Origin: Paramecium tetraurelia
Lineage: Eukaryota > Ciliophora > Oligohymenophorea > Peniculida > Parameciidae
Length of the DNA: 64,000 bases
Assembly: GCF_000165425.1 (NCBI RefSeq)
Contig: NW_001799111.1
Coordinates: 443,779-507,778, forward strand
Direction of reading: 5' to 3'
Shown here: positions 1 through 12,668 of the stretch, one piece after another
Layout: each line of letters begins with the position of its first letter
How positions within the stretch are numbered: position 1 is the stretch's first letter
Made by a program: the position numbers and the translations under genes
Notes under the pieces: generated by a model
Told to the model about the DNA's origin: nothing
Database searches by the model: none
What the model saw: only the letters and a program-made list of their open reading frames with translations

Positions 1-3000
1 AGTTCTTGTAAGTCAAGTTTCGTATTTGGGATTATTGGGAGGATACTGATCAATCAATTAATGCAATTTAAATTAAAATGGCTGCCAAGGATGTCTATCA
101 TTTCATGCCTTCAAGTACTTCAGTTAACTTATAATTGAATATACCACCTGAAAATTGTAGATTTTCTGTGACTCCATCCACTGGAACATCCATTACTGAT
201 CTATTTGTTCTATCAGTTACTAATTGCTTTGACTTTTAGCTTCCTTTATAATATCAATTTCATATTTATTCTAGTTAGAAAACATTAGATAATGATAATT
301 TAATAGGGGAAACAATAAATAAAAAGTCAATAACAGATAAATAATCAAGTTCTTAATTGTAATTAGTATTGCCAACACCTATAGATCTGGATAATAGTAT
401 TGCTTATGAATTAGTGCTTGTAGCAAGTATTTATGATAATAATAATGGAATGAAAAACCTAACCAAAACGGTTAAAGTTAATAGTATTTATCAAAAAATA
501 GAAACTTCAGATTTCTAATCAATTTTATTATAAATTAGAAGAGCACTTAAATTAAGTGACACAATTGATGAGTCAGCTCTTCCCTCATTATTTATAGGCA
601 GTCAAGAATTATCAACTTTATATAGTTAATTATAGCCAGAGAAAAAGGCATAAATGAAAAACATTCTTAAAGAAATTTATTCTATTTTACAATAATTTTA
701 AGGCAAAATGACAAGCAAAGTTTTAGAAGAATCACTTTTATCATCAATCGCAGCCATTGGTAGAACTGGTATCAATTATGAAATGGATGGAGCTAATGTT
801 GTCGATTTCTATACAATAAAGTAATAAATTAAAAAAACTGTCAAATAGTTAAATAGATAAATAAATGATTTAGATTATTATTTAAAATAAAAATAGAAAT
901 CAGGAGGATCAACATCAAAATTTGAAGATGCAATCAAAGCTTTAGATAATACACTTCTTAATAGTGGTTTTGTTACTGATACATTATTTAATGCGATCAA
1001 ATCTAACTCATTTTAAGGAGCAGATGTCACGGATGCAGATGTTAATTTGCTAAAAGAATAAATTTAATAAATAAATAAATTAGTGGCAGTAGCAACTTTA
1101 AAGAGAAGTTTAGCTAATGAAAAACCTAGACAATATGCAGGTTAATAGATGGGTATGTAAGCCTATAAATCAACACCCGCTTAAATTGTTTCAGTTTTAG
1201 GTAATAAGATTACCCCCCTCTTTTTTGGAACAGAAACTTATGCAGATGAGGATATCTAAGGGTCTGGAAGCAATGATAATTTGAATTTGGAAGAGGAAGT
1301 AGATGAAATAAATTATGATGAATATCTTTCTATGTTAAATGGAACCAACAGTACAAATAGCACTAATAGTACAAATAGCACAAATAGTACGAATAGTACA
1401 AATTCAGGAAATAAGAGAAGACTCCTTTAATTTGTTGAATGGATTTAAAATAAAAATAATCTTCATTATTTAAGAAACTTATAATAAATAAATCCTACTA
1501 CTGTAAAATAATATGAAGTTAGTATGTCTAATTATGCTACAAGTCCAAATTTGAATGATCCTAAATTTAAATCATAACTTAATGTTAATCAAACTAATGA
1601 AGTTACCAATTCATCAAATATTACTCATGATTAATCAATAGTTAGTAACTTTGGTACAATTTAACCAAATATCACAATGACAGAAGATGGTAGTAGTACA
1701 GAAATAAAGAGCCTTGATGGTCAAACCATTAAATTATCATTTTCTGCTCCATAAAATGATAGTGCCAATTCAACTATGGAATGCTATTCTGAGGCAAAAG
1801 ATACATGGGAAACTGGTACATGTAAAATAAAGAAAGATGTGGATTCTAAAGGTAATATTGCTTACGTTTGTGATTGTGTGGTAGTTAATCCCACTACAGT
1901 CATCACAAAATTGGATAGTTTTATTTCAAACAAATTAAGTGCAGTGTTTAATGCTGACTCTTTGAACATCTTTTTATAAATTTAATTTTGGAAATATGCC
2001 ATTTTCTACATTGCTATTGGATTTACAGGTGCTTATGTTGCACTCATGGTTTTAGGATTAAGGAAGGATAATTAAGATTTTATAGAAGAAATCACCAAAG
2101 AATTGTAATTTACTGATGAAAACATTCCAGACAACATTAAGAAGTTGAAGTAACAAATCAATAATCTAATTATTGAAGAGTAAAGCAACGAAAACTCAAT
2201 TGATGCAGAAGAGGAGAATAAGACAGTATTGAAGAAAGAAGATATGAATAAATTAGCTTTATTTACTTTAAAAGGATAAAGTGATTTGGAATTCAAAAAA
2301 GATGAAGAAGGTAATTTAATTATTCCTGAAGAGAGAGATAGCAATATATTAAATTAGAGAGACATTCAAAGTTTATAAGTAGAACGAAATAAAGCTAAAA
2401 TCAATTTTAAATAAGTTCAAGATTAGTTATAATAACATTAACTTTATAATCCCTCAACGAATAAGCAATAAGGAAGAGCAACAGAGTTATCAAAGGTAAT
2501 TAAAAATGTTTATACAATTCACGATTTGAAATTTCAATATGGTTAAGAAATCAAACTAAAGCCTTTAACATTAAAAGTTCTTTGGGAAGGAATATTAGTA
2601 ACTATTATATTTTTTAACAATAGACCCTTCATAGAGTATTATCAATATTAATGTTATATGATGATGTTATTAGTAGACCAGCTAGATTTGCTTTGATTTA
2701 TGCCAAAACTATTTTAGTATTAGCATTATCAGCATTATTTTCTGGTAACATGGGACCTGTTTACGGTACTTTAATATCAGTTGGAATTGGTTAAGTCATC
2801 AATGTGATTCTATCCATCATTACAGTTACAATGAAAGCATCTCCAATCCTCAAATTTTTAGGAATTTTATTAACGATTGCAATATCTGCTGTGTGCTGGT
2901 TCATTGTATTGATGCTTTCTGCCAGCATGGAAGAAACCTAAGTATTTTGATATAATATTATTATAGGCTAACATATGGGCAGTTTAATTTGCATCAACCT

Positions 3001-3200
3001 AAGTTATAGACCTAATCATTGTAGAGTTCCTTATTATATCGATTAAACTTTCCATATACCCTTGGGCAATCAAAGCATTACATGATCCTGACGCGAATGC
3101 TTCTAAAATTCTTGCTAATTTACTGTTTATTGCAGTTGCTTAACCATAAATTTCAAAGTTCTTTGAGGTGGAGGATAAGAAAGACAACTTTGAAGCTTGA
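1..3200 (+). CDS. 3' part of giant GPS/multi-TM membrane protein (paralogue of 15323-33802)
   Basis: The gene enters from the left edge with the first full codon at base 3, and ends at TGA 3198-3200. About 1,048 residues are visible. Two introns restore frame: 2598-2623 (26 nt) and 2942-2966 (25 nt). In order: an extracellular-looking region; a run of N-S-T triplets (about 1340-1400); a GPS-like cysteine motif around 1776-1900 with Cys, Trp, Cys and a final CDC; a first membrane segment near 1985-2055; a charged Gln-rich loop; then several hydrophobic segments from 2624 to 3190. By eye it is about 85-90% identical to the reverse complement of 15323-18512, so it is the 3' end of a second giant gene. 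A polycystin-1/adhesion-receptor-like architecture (REJ-GPS-TM) is an inference. The 5' end lies outside the window. Confidence 0.85.
1..3200 (+). repeat. left arm of inverted paralogous duplication
   Basis: These 3.2 kb match the reverse complement of about 15323-18512 throughout, including both intron positions. The arms are separated by 12.1 kb of unrelated single-copy genes. The left arm continues beyond the window, so the full length of the duplication cannot be seen. Confidence 0.85.
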
Positions 3201-3438
3201 ACTTATAATCATCAAATTATTATTATTATTAAAATTCTATTTGATATTATTTATTTAATCGAAATTAGTTGAGATGAAAAACAACCACTAGATATACTTA
3301 ATATTGATATGATGAAAACAAACTCAATATTGCTTAGATAACAATTGTTACTAAAGAGCATAGTGTTTTATATTTAATTGATTATCCCTTTCTTATAATT
3401 TATTTTAATAATGACCTTTAAGATCATCAGGCACAATG

Positions 3439-4217
3439 TCATCGATACCTTTGCGATTCTCTCCTTTTAATTTACAATTCAAATTCTATACCTGTGAGTA
3501 AATTATAACCACAGTTGGCTCTATTATCTAAATTTTAGGCTCTAGCTAATTATCTCACTTAAGTCATTTCGTCTTGTCTTTTTAGTGCTTGACCTTGCTC
3601 GTTTTAAGCATACTCTAATGTCAAAGGGTTGTACGCCAATCCGTTTAAATTTCTTTTGCCTTGTGTAAATTACTCTTAATGGTATTGTCTTTTCATTTCA
3701 TCCTGCTATGATGATGATTAATACTTTTTATTGATAGTGTTCATTCCTCTACCATATCATGCCTTCTCTCTCTAAATTGGCTAGTCTCCTTTATTCATAT
3801 TATAACTGTTTTTATTTATTTTAATATTCCCTTTGCTATTTATCTTGAACAGCAAAATCCTTTAAGAACCTCTCTTAGTCTACCAGATGAATATTAAATA
3901 TACCCTGTTAAAATAAAGTAGTATTCGGTGCTGGACTATGTAAAAGAGTTTTCATATCTTCCCTTTAAGGAGTGTCAAATTCTTCAAAAATTAGATAAGT
4001 GCTTACGTCTTGATTGCATTACGGTTTATTACGAATTGACTTCTTTTAAATAGTCCTAAAATTTAAAATTACACAATACTCTCTCTGCCCTAGTTCTTGG
4101 CTATTGATTGTAATAAGGTTGCTGATTCTAAGGTTTGAAGATTCCAGCCCCATAACTCATTGAAGAAGGTTAGTAAACATCTTTAGGGTTGTAATCCTAT
4201 TATTGAGAGAAGAGCAT
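3439..4217 (-). CDS. Gln-rich protein with a conserved-looking C-terminal segment, function unknown
   Basis: Starts at ATG 4217 and stops at TGA 3441-3439. Two introns fit the frame: 3982-4006 (25 nt) and 3706-3724 (19 nt, among the shortest here). The spliced CDS is 245 codons, 244 residues. The N-terminus is rich in Q, Y and P, followed by a helical charged middle and a C-terminal block containing GLAYNPLTLEYAQNEQG and RANCGYNLLTG. Such Asn-Pro-Leu and Gly-Tyr-Asn blocks suggest a conserved structural protein, perhaps cytoskeletal, but I do not recognise a family. No membrane segment or signal peptide is seen. It lies 30 bp from the end of the RBR ligase gene on the same strand. Confidence 0.75.
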
Positions 4218-4246
4218 ATTAATATTTATAATATTTATATAAGTAT

Positions 4247-5680
4247 TCATTTTTTTTTTAGCCACCGATAAAGCATCTATATTGCATAACATAACCAAAA
4301 AATTCCAAGTAGAATTAAACAAATGGTTACAAAAACAAAGCTCAATGGTGATAATAATATGCAAGCAATCGATAATAAACTAATATAGGCTGTTTTCTTG
4401 CAACAATGATAATCCTAAAATTTATTTTAATGGACACAATCCATATAAATAATAGCAGGCAGTGTAAATGATAGAACGATGAATCCAATTATAAACCCAA
4501 TCAAAAAGATTGGAGGTCCAAATATTAGAACAAATAAAAATCTAAAAAATCTAACTATTTTTGGATATTTATAAGGGTCTCTATGAGAATATCTCAATCC
4601 AGGACAGCCAAATAAGTTGTAATATTTATAGTGTTTATCTGTGATTTTCTATTAGCATAGCCAACAAAATTAATTTTTGCAATATTGACAAATCATTTGA
4701 TTACATCCATCATTTTTTTGAATAAGCGAACCACAATTATTGCATTTTTTAATTTTAAACTTCTTAAGAGATTTAATAATGTCTTAATCTAATTGATCTT
4801 TGCAAGGTTGGTTACTATGAACTTTCATATTGCAATTATTGCAAATAAGCTGTCCACATGAACATTTGAGAGTTTTCTTTTTACTTTTTCTCACTATTTC
4901 TTCACAACCAGGTCTAGGACACCAAATAAAATTTTAGTCCAATTAGATCTTTCTGATTTTTCTAAATCGCTTCAATTTATTGAAATTGTCTTGATCTAGT
5001 AAGGATTCCAAAATATCATCATTGAATTTAAACTCGCAATGAATTTATGGACAATAAATTTCTTCGACCAATCCATTATTAATCTTATCGATGATATAAT
5101 TTTGCAGGCAATCTCTAATATTATTTTTAAGAAGTACTAACAAAATTGATGATAACATTCTAATTTAATATTTTAGATCTTCAATTCATTTAAGCATATA
5201 TTGCAAGTTAGACCTAATAAATTTTCTTATTATTCCCTTTATTTTTAATCATTTAAATAACTAAAAAAATTGGGACTTACTTTTCCTATCAATTATTTGA
5301 TTTAGTCAAAATAATGTCCTTATTATTATTTCGATGTTGCCTTTGGAAACGTCTATCTTACAAATTAAATACTGTACTTCCATTAAAAGAATAGTCTAAA
5401 TGACTCTATGTAAAACTACATTTTCATCATTTTGCCTAATGCATTCCTCTGCCATATTTTCCAGGACATATATAGCCTTATTCTAGTCCAATCCTAGTTC
5501 ATTTATGCGAGTGAGGATGTATTTTTCTTTTAATTTCTTTTCGCCATCCTCTAATTAAATGGGAAGAGAATTTCTTCTAGTTGCTTGAGTTTGATTTTAT
5601 CCCAACTTATCTAATTAATCATAGTAATCTGAATGGGACTTAGTCTCCGGATACTCTTAATTAAAATTGGAATATGACAT
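4247..5680 (-). CDS. RBR-type E3 ubiquitin ligase with C-terminal membrane segments
   Basis: 461 residues. Introns 5353-5377 (25 nt) and 5115-5137 (23 nt). Restoring the second rebuilds a canonical RING1 core, with CNICLNEL early and ECYHQFCQDCLQNY across the splice. An IBR-like cysteine cluster follows (WCPRPGCEE, CSCGQLICNNC). A RING2-like segment comes next (KCNNCGSLIQK, GCNQMICQYCKNQFCWLC), then at least two strong hydrophobic stretches before the TGA. RING-between-RING ligases transfer ubiquitin through a RING2 cysteine, here probably the Cys in GCNQMICQYC. The hydrophobic tail suggests membrane anchoring, as in RNF19/RNF144-type proteins. The Arabidopsis/ARIADNE-type Ariadne domain is not seen. 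The start is the first in-frame ATG and gives an uninterrupted N-terminal region of about 120 residues. Confidence 0.88.
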
Positions 5681-6137
5681 CAATACTATAAAAATTATTT
5701 AAATAAAATTTTACATTCACAAAGGATAGCTTTACTTATGTCATTCCATTTAATCAAAAATTACAATTGAAGCCTCATTATGAAATTAGATAAATGTAAA
5801 TTATTGATTTTTGTGATTCAAAAAAGATATAACCCATACTTTTAAGAAGGTTAAAGGTATTTATCAAAAATTATAATAGATTCAATTCCTGATAATTTGA
5901 GATGTATAAGCATTAAATAAATTTAATTTCTGAAAGATCAATCAATAATAAGTTTATTTTAGCTTTTTCTGTTTTTTTAAAATTGGAAAAGATTAGTTAT
6001 ACTCTTATTTTACACCTACTTTTTAAAAGTTCTTCGCCTAAAAAATTAAAAATGAATTGTATTAATAACCAACTGAAAAATACTCTTGCTGCCTTTATTT
6101 ATGGTCAGATTCCTTATTTAGAAACATCTAAAGGCAG
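5681..6137. other. divergent intergenic/5' region, unresolved
   Basis: This lies between the RBR ligase start on the minus strand and the first secure exon of the plus-strand gene at 6138. It contains several open plus-strand frames without TGA, for example 5781-6058 in one frame and 5934-6137 in the frame of the downstream exon. It also contains a plausible 23-nt intron at 5857-5879. The true 5' exon of the next gene is therefore probably here, but I could not resolve it. No other feature was recognised. Confidence 0.4.
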
Positions 6138-7215
6138 ATGTTGATCCTTAACTTTCACAAGAATTAAAATTATTAAAATTCTATAAATTCTTTAAATTGT
6201 ATGATTCCAATAGTTCCATTAATAAAATCGGTTGTTTAAGAATCGTAGCAGTTATTTACTGCTAAAGATGAATTCGAAAAGAAACAAAATGAATTAATGT
6301 AATTAATAATAGATATAACTCAATCCTTGGATTAAGTGGAATACTTCGATAACATTCAAGAAGAATTATACACTTACGATGAAAAGCAATTTATAAAGTA
6401 GTGCAAAGATCTTTTGCACCAAAGTGAGCAGTTAGTCCAATAATTACCATCCAATTTAACTAAGTAAAATATTTGATTTTATATAACTTAAAGAATAAAT
6501 GGCTATCTATATAGTAAAACTAATAACTATAAAGAGTTACTACAACATTTATAAGAACTAAATAAAATAAGTTCTTAAATTCGTTCATTAGAATTATAAT
6601 CCTATGAAGTCTTAAAAACTGTGGTAGTTTTTTAACCAAAGATCTAATGTAAATAATGATTCTAAACTATAAGCCATGCATGAAGTGTAGATATTTCTTA
6701 AACTTAAAGCTCCTAAAGAAATATAAGACATATTTAATTAATACCCTAGACATTTAAAAAGTGAATATGCTTTCAAATTCCAGATTGATGACTCTTTACT
6801 CTCTAAAAATGTTTTCAATTTTTCAAGAAAGGAGTTTATGAAACTCCAATAAATAAAAAAAGATGCTCAAATTTATACTATCTCAAAAAAATAACATTGT
6901 TCATTAGAAATACGAAATATTTAATAAAATTAATATATACAATAAAAATCATAGATTTTGAAATCACAATTTACTTCTCTTCATTAGGAATAACATTAAG
7001 AACAAGAGAATAAAGCGCAGTTGTTTAGATTATATTTAGTAGTTAATGGATAAAATGGAATATCTATTATAAGAGATAAAGATTAACGAATATATGTGGG
7101 GTGTGGTTAAGACTTTTGTTTATAAGAAAAAGATAAAATTATTATTCTATAAAACTCTAATTAAGAGACTTTAATATCATATAATATTAAAAGGTTAATT
7201 ATTAAATAATTATGA
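6138..7215 (+). CDS. coiled, Gln-rich protein of unknown function (5' end uncertain)
   Basis: The downstream part is well supported. With introns 6464-6493 (30 nt) and 6649-6673 (25 nt) the frame runs from 6138 to TGA 7213-7215 (341 codons). The middle is helical and heptad-like (LLQHLQELNKISSQIRSLEL), with a segment NIQEELYTYDEKQFIKQ before it. The C-terminal half resembles a beta-rich domain with the motif YVGCGQDFCLQEKDKI, possibly B30.2/KELCH-like; this is a guess. Ciliates have large families of B-box plus coiled-coil proteins with this look, but no B-box is visible because the 5' exon is unresolved. ATG 6138 is only the first in-frame ATG. The gene is convergent with ASF1, whose stop is 224 bp away. 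Confidence 0.6.
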
Positions 7216-7438
7216 ATCCTAATAGTGATTATAATTGTTAAGAATTAACATATTTTATAGGATCTCGTTTATAATTAATTTATTTACATTTCTTATTAAA
7301 TAATCATAAAAATCCAATTATTTTATTTAAATATATTTATTATAAGAGGTTTGGAAATCAAATCAACAGATTTTCTTTACGAAAATATCTACTCTAAATT
7401 TCAAAATCTTGATTAATAAAAAATTAAAATATAAATTA

Positions 7439-8165
7439 TCAAAAAATGCTCTGAAAACTCGGCCCTTATGTATTATTATATAATGGTTTGTTATTTGGTT
7501 AAAGTTATTACAGTTAATTTTATTTCTCTTAACATTATTGCTAGAAGTCTTAATGATTATTTGTAATATCATTGAATATTGGTTATTATTAGAACATAAA
7601 CTAATTATTGGATTAGAGTGGGTTAACATAGAGTTGTACCATTTATCCTTCCCAGTCAATATTAGTTCTTGTAATCCTTGGAGTTTAAACATTAATTTAT
7701 CTATAAACTTTATCAATTATAACACAAGATGGATCATTCTCAATCAAATCAGGGTCCAAATACGAATTATAAACATAATACCCAACCTATGATGAAATTA
7801 AACTTAGAATAATTACTCTGAAGAATTCATGGTTTCTATATCTTACACTTAATATTATTGCTGTCGCGCCAAATAAATCTTCTTTGCTTGGAATTAACTC
7901 TAATTTTGGACCTGCAGTCATTAATGTAAACTACATGGTCCCTTGTTAAAGAGGAGGCATTGAAAATTGCTCCAACACTTGATCATGCTTATCATTATTA
8001 GGAGACCCAATGTAAATAAGTCTAATATGTTGTCTTATTGTACTTCCAATCAATTTCTTAATCTAATTGCCTAAGCACTTCAAAAGTGATTTGCATTTAG
8101 ATTGGAGTATTGAACAGTGCAGTGCTTTGGTCGAAAACAATATTTGTAATATTTATAAGTGCCAT
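7439..8165 (-). CDS. ASF1: histone chaperone ASF1
   Basis: 224 residues. Introns 8022-8043 (22 nt) and 7787-7816 (30 nt) interrupt conserved positions. The first follows EIDWK. The second splits the FFR/VGYYV strand, whose valine corresponds to the H3-binding Val94 region of yeast and human Asf1. Other hallmarks are the opening strand ALINITNIVFDQ, an IGSPNNDKHDQVLEQF segment, a TAGPKLELIP loop and the C-terminal PRITRTNIDWEG strand of the immunoglobulin-like core. Family knowledge: Asf1 binds the H3-H4 dimer and hands it to CAF-1 or HIRA in replication-coupled and replication-independent nucleosome assembly. The tail after the core (about 65 residues) is Gln/Asn-rich, where yeast has an acidic tail. 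Start codon 8165 lies only 36 bp from the stop of PIG-L. Confidence 0.95.
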
Positions 8166-8201
8166 AAAATTTAAATAATAATAAACCCTCGAAATTTAAT
8201 A

Positions 8202-9037
8202 TCAAATTTTAATCAACGTATTTATATAAGCATATCTGGAAAACACAACAAATAGCTTTCTATACCACACAAATTGTGAATGGTGGATTTGCATTGACTT
8301 CCATGCCTTAAGCATATTTAGATTCACCATTAGATTATCATTTAGGATGGAAGAGACAAAGAAATCTAAAAATGAACTATACTTTCTAAATATATTAGTG
8401 GTCTCTAAGACAAACACCTTCAGGTCTTCTGTTCTTTTCATTGTAGATATTGCATTATAACAGGCAATATGATTTAAATGGCCTGAAATACCATGTTTAT
8501 CAAATGTAATAATCCCCTTTATATTATTCTCATATATGTATCTATATACTATTAACTAATTCATTTTACTTCTAGACAATTTTTTAAATTTTTTCTATAG
8601 GCCACGTAGCTGTCATTGAATCTTATAAATCTTCATCATTTATAATGGTTAACTTAATAAGTTAAATTATCATATACTTTCTTTATCTTCAAGTATTGAC
8701 AACACTTTTCTAATTCTGATTCTCTAATCTTTCCGATCTTATTAGCATTTCCATTTGATAAACACATTAAATGAATCTCGTAATTGTTATCTTGCAAATA
8801 GCTAATAGTTGGTAAAAAAAACATTGCTTCATCATCAGGATGAGCTGTGACTAATAAAACAGATTTATTTTCCTTTTCTAATATATCAATTATTACTTCT
8901 TTCTAATCCTATTGTTTCTTTGATTTGAAATACAATAAGACAAAAATGGTGATAAAGTTTGAAATTATTAAGCCATATTTTAAAATAAAAAGCAAGTCAT
9001 CATCTATTATCTCTTCAATAATATCAAGAAGTCCCAT
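8202..9037 (-). CDS. PIGL: N-acetylglucosaminyl-phosphatidylinositol de-N-acetylase (PIG-L/GPI12)
   Basis: About 260 residues. An N-terminal membrane anchor (ISNFITIFVLLYF) precedes the catalytic motif TAHPDDEAMFF. Downstream are LCLSNGNA-like and GKIRESELEKCC segments, then INDEDLQDSM, and finally ITFDKHGISGHLNH, which supplies the metal-binding histidines of the PIG-L/LmbE family. The enzyme removes acetate from GlcNAc-PI in the second step of GPI-anchor synthesis at the ER. This fits a ciliate, whose surface carries abundant GPI-anchored proteins. Intron 8653-8677 (25 nt) is clear. A second intron near 8520-8580 is required by frame, but two placements fit (22 or 28 nt). The next gene, ASF1, starts 36 bp downstream on the same strand. 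Confidence 0.93.
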
Positions 9038-9595
9038 AATTAATGTTTAAAAATTAAAATTTTAATTATATCACCAAAAATACTAGAGAAATAGTTTTTA
9101 AGATTATTAGAAATTATGTTAAAGATGAAACTCTATTCAAATTATTGTTAAGAATTTAAAAATTTCATTTTCAATTTCATTGGACTTTCTTGTGTTATTT
9201 TTATTTCAATAATAATTTTATTACAAAGATTTAATTCTATAAATATACTCTAATCTTTGAACTCTAATAGCCTTTCGCCACCATTTATAATATCAAATGT
9301 ATATTTTTTAAATTTCATATGTATATCTTAAATTAATATATAGTGATATTTTGATAAAAGTAACTCTTTCCAATAGATTAATAATTTAGATTTTATCTTC
9401 TGAAGACTTCTTTATCCATAATAAGAATAAATTTTAAGAGATATTTATTTATCTTTAGATATTGCATTCAACAAATTATAAGCGTTAATAAAACTTTAAA
9501 TAAAAAGAGATAACTTGATTTATACTATATTTATGTTAATTTGTTCTTCCTAATTATGAAGAAAATAAAAATCATAATAATAATTATTATAATAT
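9038..9595. other. intergenic, possible short ORF
   Basis: A 558-bp A+T-rich gap lies upstream of PIG-L and downstream of the large coiled-coil gene's stop. A plus-strand ORF at 9116-9346 (76 residues) contains a hydrophobic stretch (FIGLSCVIFISIIILL). A second open stretch follows in another frame, but no splice joins them convincingly. With one stop codon and this base composition, an ORF of this length is expected by chance. Confidence 0.3.
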
Positions 9596-12120
9596 TCAAA
9601 TGTTTAATTTTCTGTAATGTTTTTATTATTGAATTTCGTGATCTATAGCTACTTTCATTAGATCATTCTTTCTTTTATTGATTTAAGCTTGATAGGTATC
9701 AAACTCACTCATCAAATCTTTCAATTCAAATTACTTAGTTTATTCTTTGTAATCTCTATTTTAATCTTCAAAATGTTTCTATAATAATTCTTTCTCATCT
9801 AGTGCTTTTTGTAACTAATAACTTAGGTTGACTTTTTCGTCAAATAGTTTTTCTATTTAATCATGCCTTTATTCTATTTCTAAATCTTTTAATTTGACTT
9901 CATTCTCCAACATTTCATTTCTTAATTTAGATTGATTTAATTCAAATTCCTTTTAAATATATTAAATAGATTACCATTTTCTTGATTTATTAATTATGAT
10001 CAAACTCAACCTATGCCATAGCATCACTATGTTGATCTTTCAGTTCATCTATTTAAATTTTTAATTATTAGATTTCTTCTAAATACTTATGCGTGTCTTC
10101 TTAGATCTTCTCTTCTTATTATCTAACATCTATATCATAATATTCATTATATTAAGGGATGGTTACTTATTTTTTTTAAGGAATTTTTTCTTTCTCCTCT
10201 TATTCTAATGGAGTTACTGATTAATCACTTATTACACTTTTTTCATTAAAATTAGGCTGAAACTTTTCAGCATTTTTTAAGTCTTCGTCTTCTTAGACTT
10301 CAGTTTAAGTTGCCTTTTCTACTTTTTCTACCCCTTAGAATTCATCCTCTTGATAATCAGGACCCACATATTGTTTTCCTTTAGATTTATCAGATCTATC
10401 ATCATCTGCTATTTCAGCATTGATAAGATCTTATTAATCTTACTGATTTTCTTTGTCTTTTTGATCTTGTTTTTGTTATTAGTCCTCTCCTTTCTCATTA
10501 GCTTTAACATAAACTCTTTTAGGCATATAGCTGTTAAACTTATCCATATGAATATCCTTTATATCAGAGGGTAGAACCTTAATATTATTGTGATAGTAAT
10601 TGTAGAGGAAGTTGTAATCATTTTACAACAATGGATCAGTGATAAAGTAACTATAAATATCAATAGATACATCATTGTCGAAACTTGTGATGTATGTTTC
10701 TAATATATTTTTTAGTTTTTGGGACATCTCCTAAAATTGAGGTAAATTGCTATATGATCTATTAGTGTTGTTAAAAAAAAGATCTTTAAATAGATTTGCT
10801 ATAGTAATAAAATGATCCATATTGTAATCTTGATTTATAAATTATTCCTTAAGGTTGGGATTCAATAAAAATTTGGAAATAAATAAGTTCTTTACAGGGA
10901 AGGTAGCTTAGAGGTTGTCTGTAAAATGAGGAGCATCCTGTATGGTCTAATTGAATTAGGCAAGGAGGTTGAGGAGATCTGGAGGTAAGGTGGCAAAGAA
11001 GGAAATAAATTGAGTTTCTACTATTGGTTAAACAGTAGCAAAAAACTTAGGAGGAGCCATTTTATGGTTTGGCAGTAGTAAGTCATCAAGTAGTTGTTAA
11101 AATTCAAAGTAAACAGGAGAGTATAACAATTGCATATAATTTAGTAGAAATTAAAAGTAAGGATCACTATCATCCTAGTCTTTGAAGAGCATATCCCTTT
11201 TAGTTTAGGAATTAATGTATTATTTAAATATATTGTGTATCATATCTTCCCCTTAGAATTTTAATTAAGAAAACTAAGATCTCTTGTAATTAGTCCTTTT
11301 CTTTGAATAGGCTGCAAAATATATTCTACCTAATGTAAAATGCACTTCTTTCACATTTATAGTGTCATTCTTGACGAATAACAGTTTCTTGATAATCAAT
11401 AATTTATTGCTAAATATTAACTTATTGACTTCTTCAATCTCATCTCTCTCAGCCATACTTTATCTTTCTATAATATATTTACTAATTCTTCCTTTGTTGG
11501 CAATATAATCATCCAACACTTGGTCACTAACTTATTCTTTTTCTAAAATGTATTCCAAAGTGTTAACAAAATGACTAAGTTGTAATTTATTTTAGTCTGC
11601 ATCGTTATAATTCATCATAATGTCTAAGGATTCAAAGAATTCAAAACTAGTCGCCATTCTTTCCAAGGCCTTAACAAATACTTTAACATCTAAAGGAACG
11701 TAATTTCCAATGCTTTCCATTATTTTACCAGATTGCAAAGCCAACTGTGATTATTAACTTGTTTAATATAAACTTTGATGTATTTTTGCCCTATCTGAAG
11801 ACTTATTTTTTGAATATAAATTAAATATTAATCCGTCTATTAAGAGTATGATTAAATCTATATATTGAGTGGCTGGTTGATCAGATCCTTCATCAGCTAT
11901 TCTGACTACTTAAATCATAATGGCTGAAATAACTGCATCATAATATTCTTTTCCTTTTACTTCGATGGATTATTTCCAAGTACTCTAAAAAACTTCATTT
12001 ATTTATTAATTTACATCCTATTTCATATGCTCCTTATCCAAATAAGAAATTGAAGGCTTGCCTAATATTGTTTTCGATTTTATCAGATGAGAATTGATCT
12101 TTTTTTTTTTCAAAATTCAT
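9596..12120 (-). CDS. large acidic coiled-coil protein, function unknown
   Basis: 825 residues from ATG 12120 to TGA 9598-9596. Introns 11993-12014 (22 nt) and 9950-9974 (25 nt) give an exact frame. The first 520 or so residues form a mostly alpha-helical soluble region with no motif I recognise (for example QDAPHFTDNLQATFPVKNLF). Then comes an acidic Gln/Lys/Asp-rich linker (about 10500-10150) and a C-terminal coiled coil with heptad-like leucines (EIQQLKIQIDELKDQHSDAM and following). There is no signal peptide or membrane segment. It could be a ciliary or cortical structural protein, but that is only a guess from the architecture. It is divergent from guanylate kinase. Confidence 0.85.
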
Positions 12121-12668
12121 AATAATGTATTAACAATTATTTAATAATTTATATTACAAAAAAGCATAATAATTCTTATTCAATTAAGCTTCTTTGCACT
12201 AATGGTTTTCATTATAATTCCAATATTATAGATCATTCCTATAATTAACATATATTATTGTTGTGATTTTAGTTTTAATCAAATGGTAAGTACTATTTAA
12301 ATATAAATTACTTTAATTTTATAATTTGAAAATTTATTCAATTTCATTATTAGCAGGGCATATATGCTCTTATTCTTAGAAATTATCAACTTAAATTTAA
12401 AATTTAAAAAATAAAACATATAATTCATCAAAAAAGGATGAAACTTATCTTGTAGAGTTTATTTATGTTTTTTAATATAAAATATGTGATTATAATTCTT
12501 ATAACTAGTTTTATGTTTTAGTTTTCTATCAATATCTATTTTTATCATTATTGTTTTAATAAGCTAAATACTATATAAATATTTAGGTAAGGATAATAGA
12601 ATTAGGCATTTCTGATTATGCAAATCTTTATTATTTTTAGTTGAGAATAAATTTTTATATATAAATAA
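12121..12668. other. divergent intergenic region
   Basis: 548 bp separate two head-to-head starts (12120 minus, 12669 plus). The sequence is very A+T rich, with short homopolymer runs. I see no ORF with coding character, RNA gene or repeat. It must contain both promoters. Confidence 0.5.
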
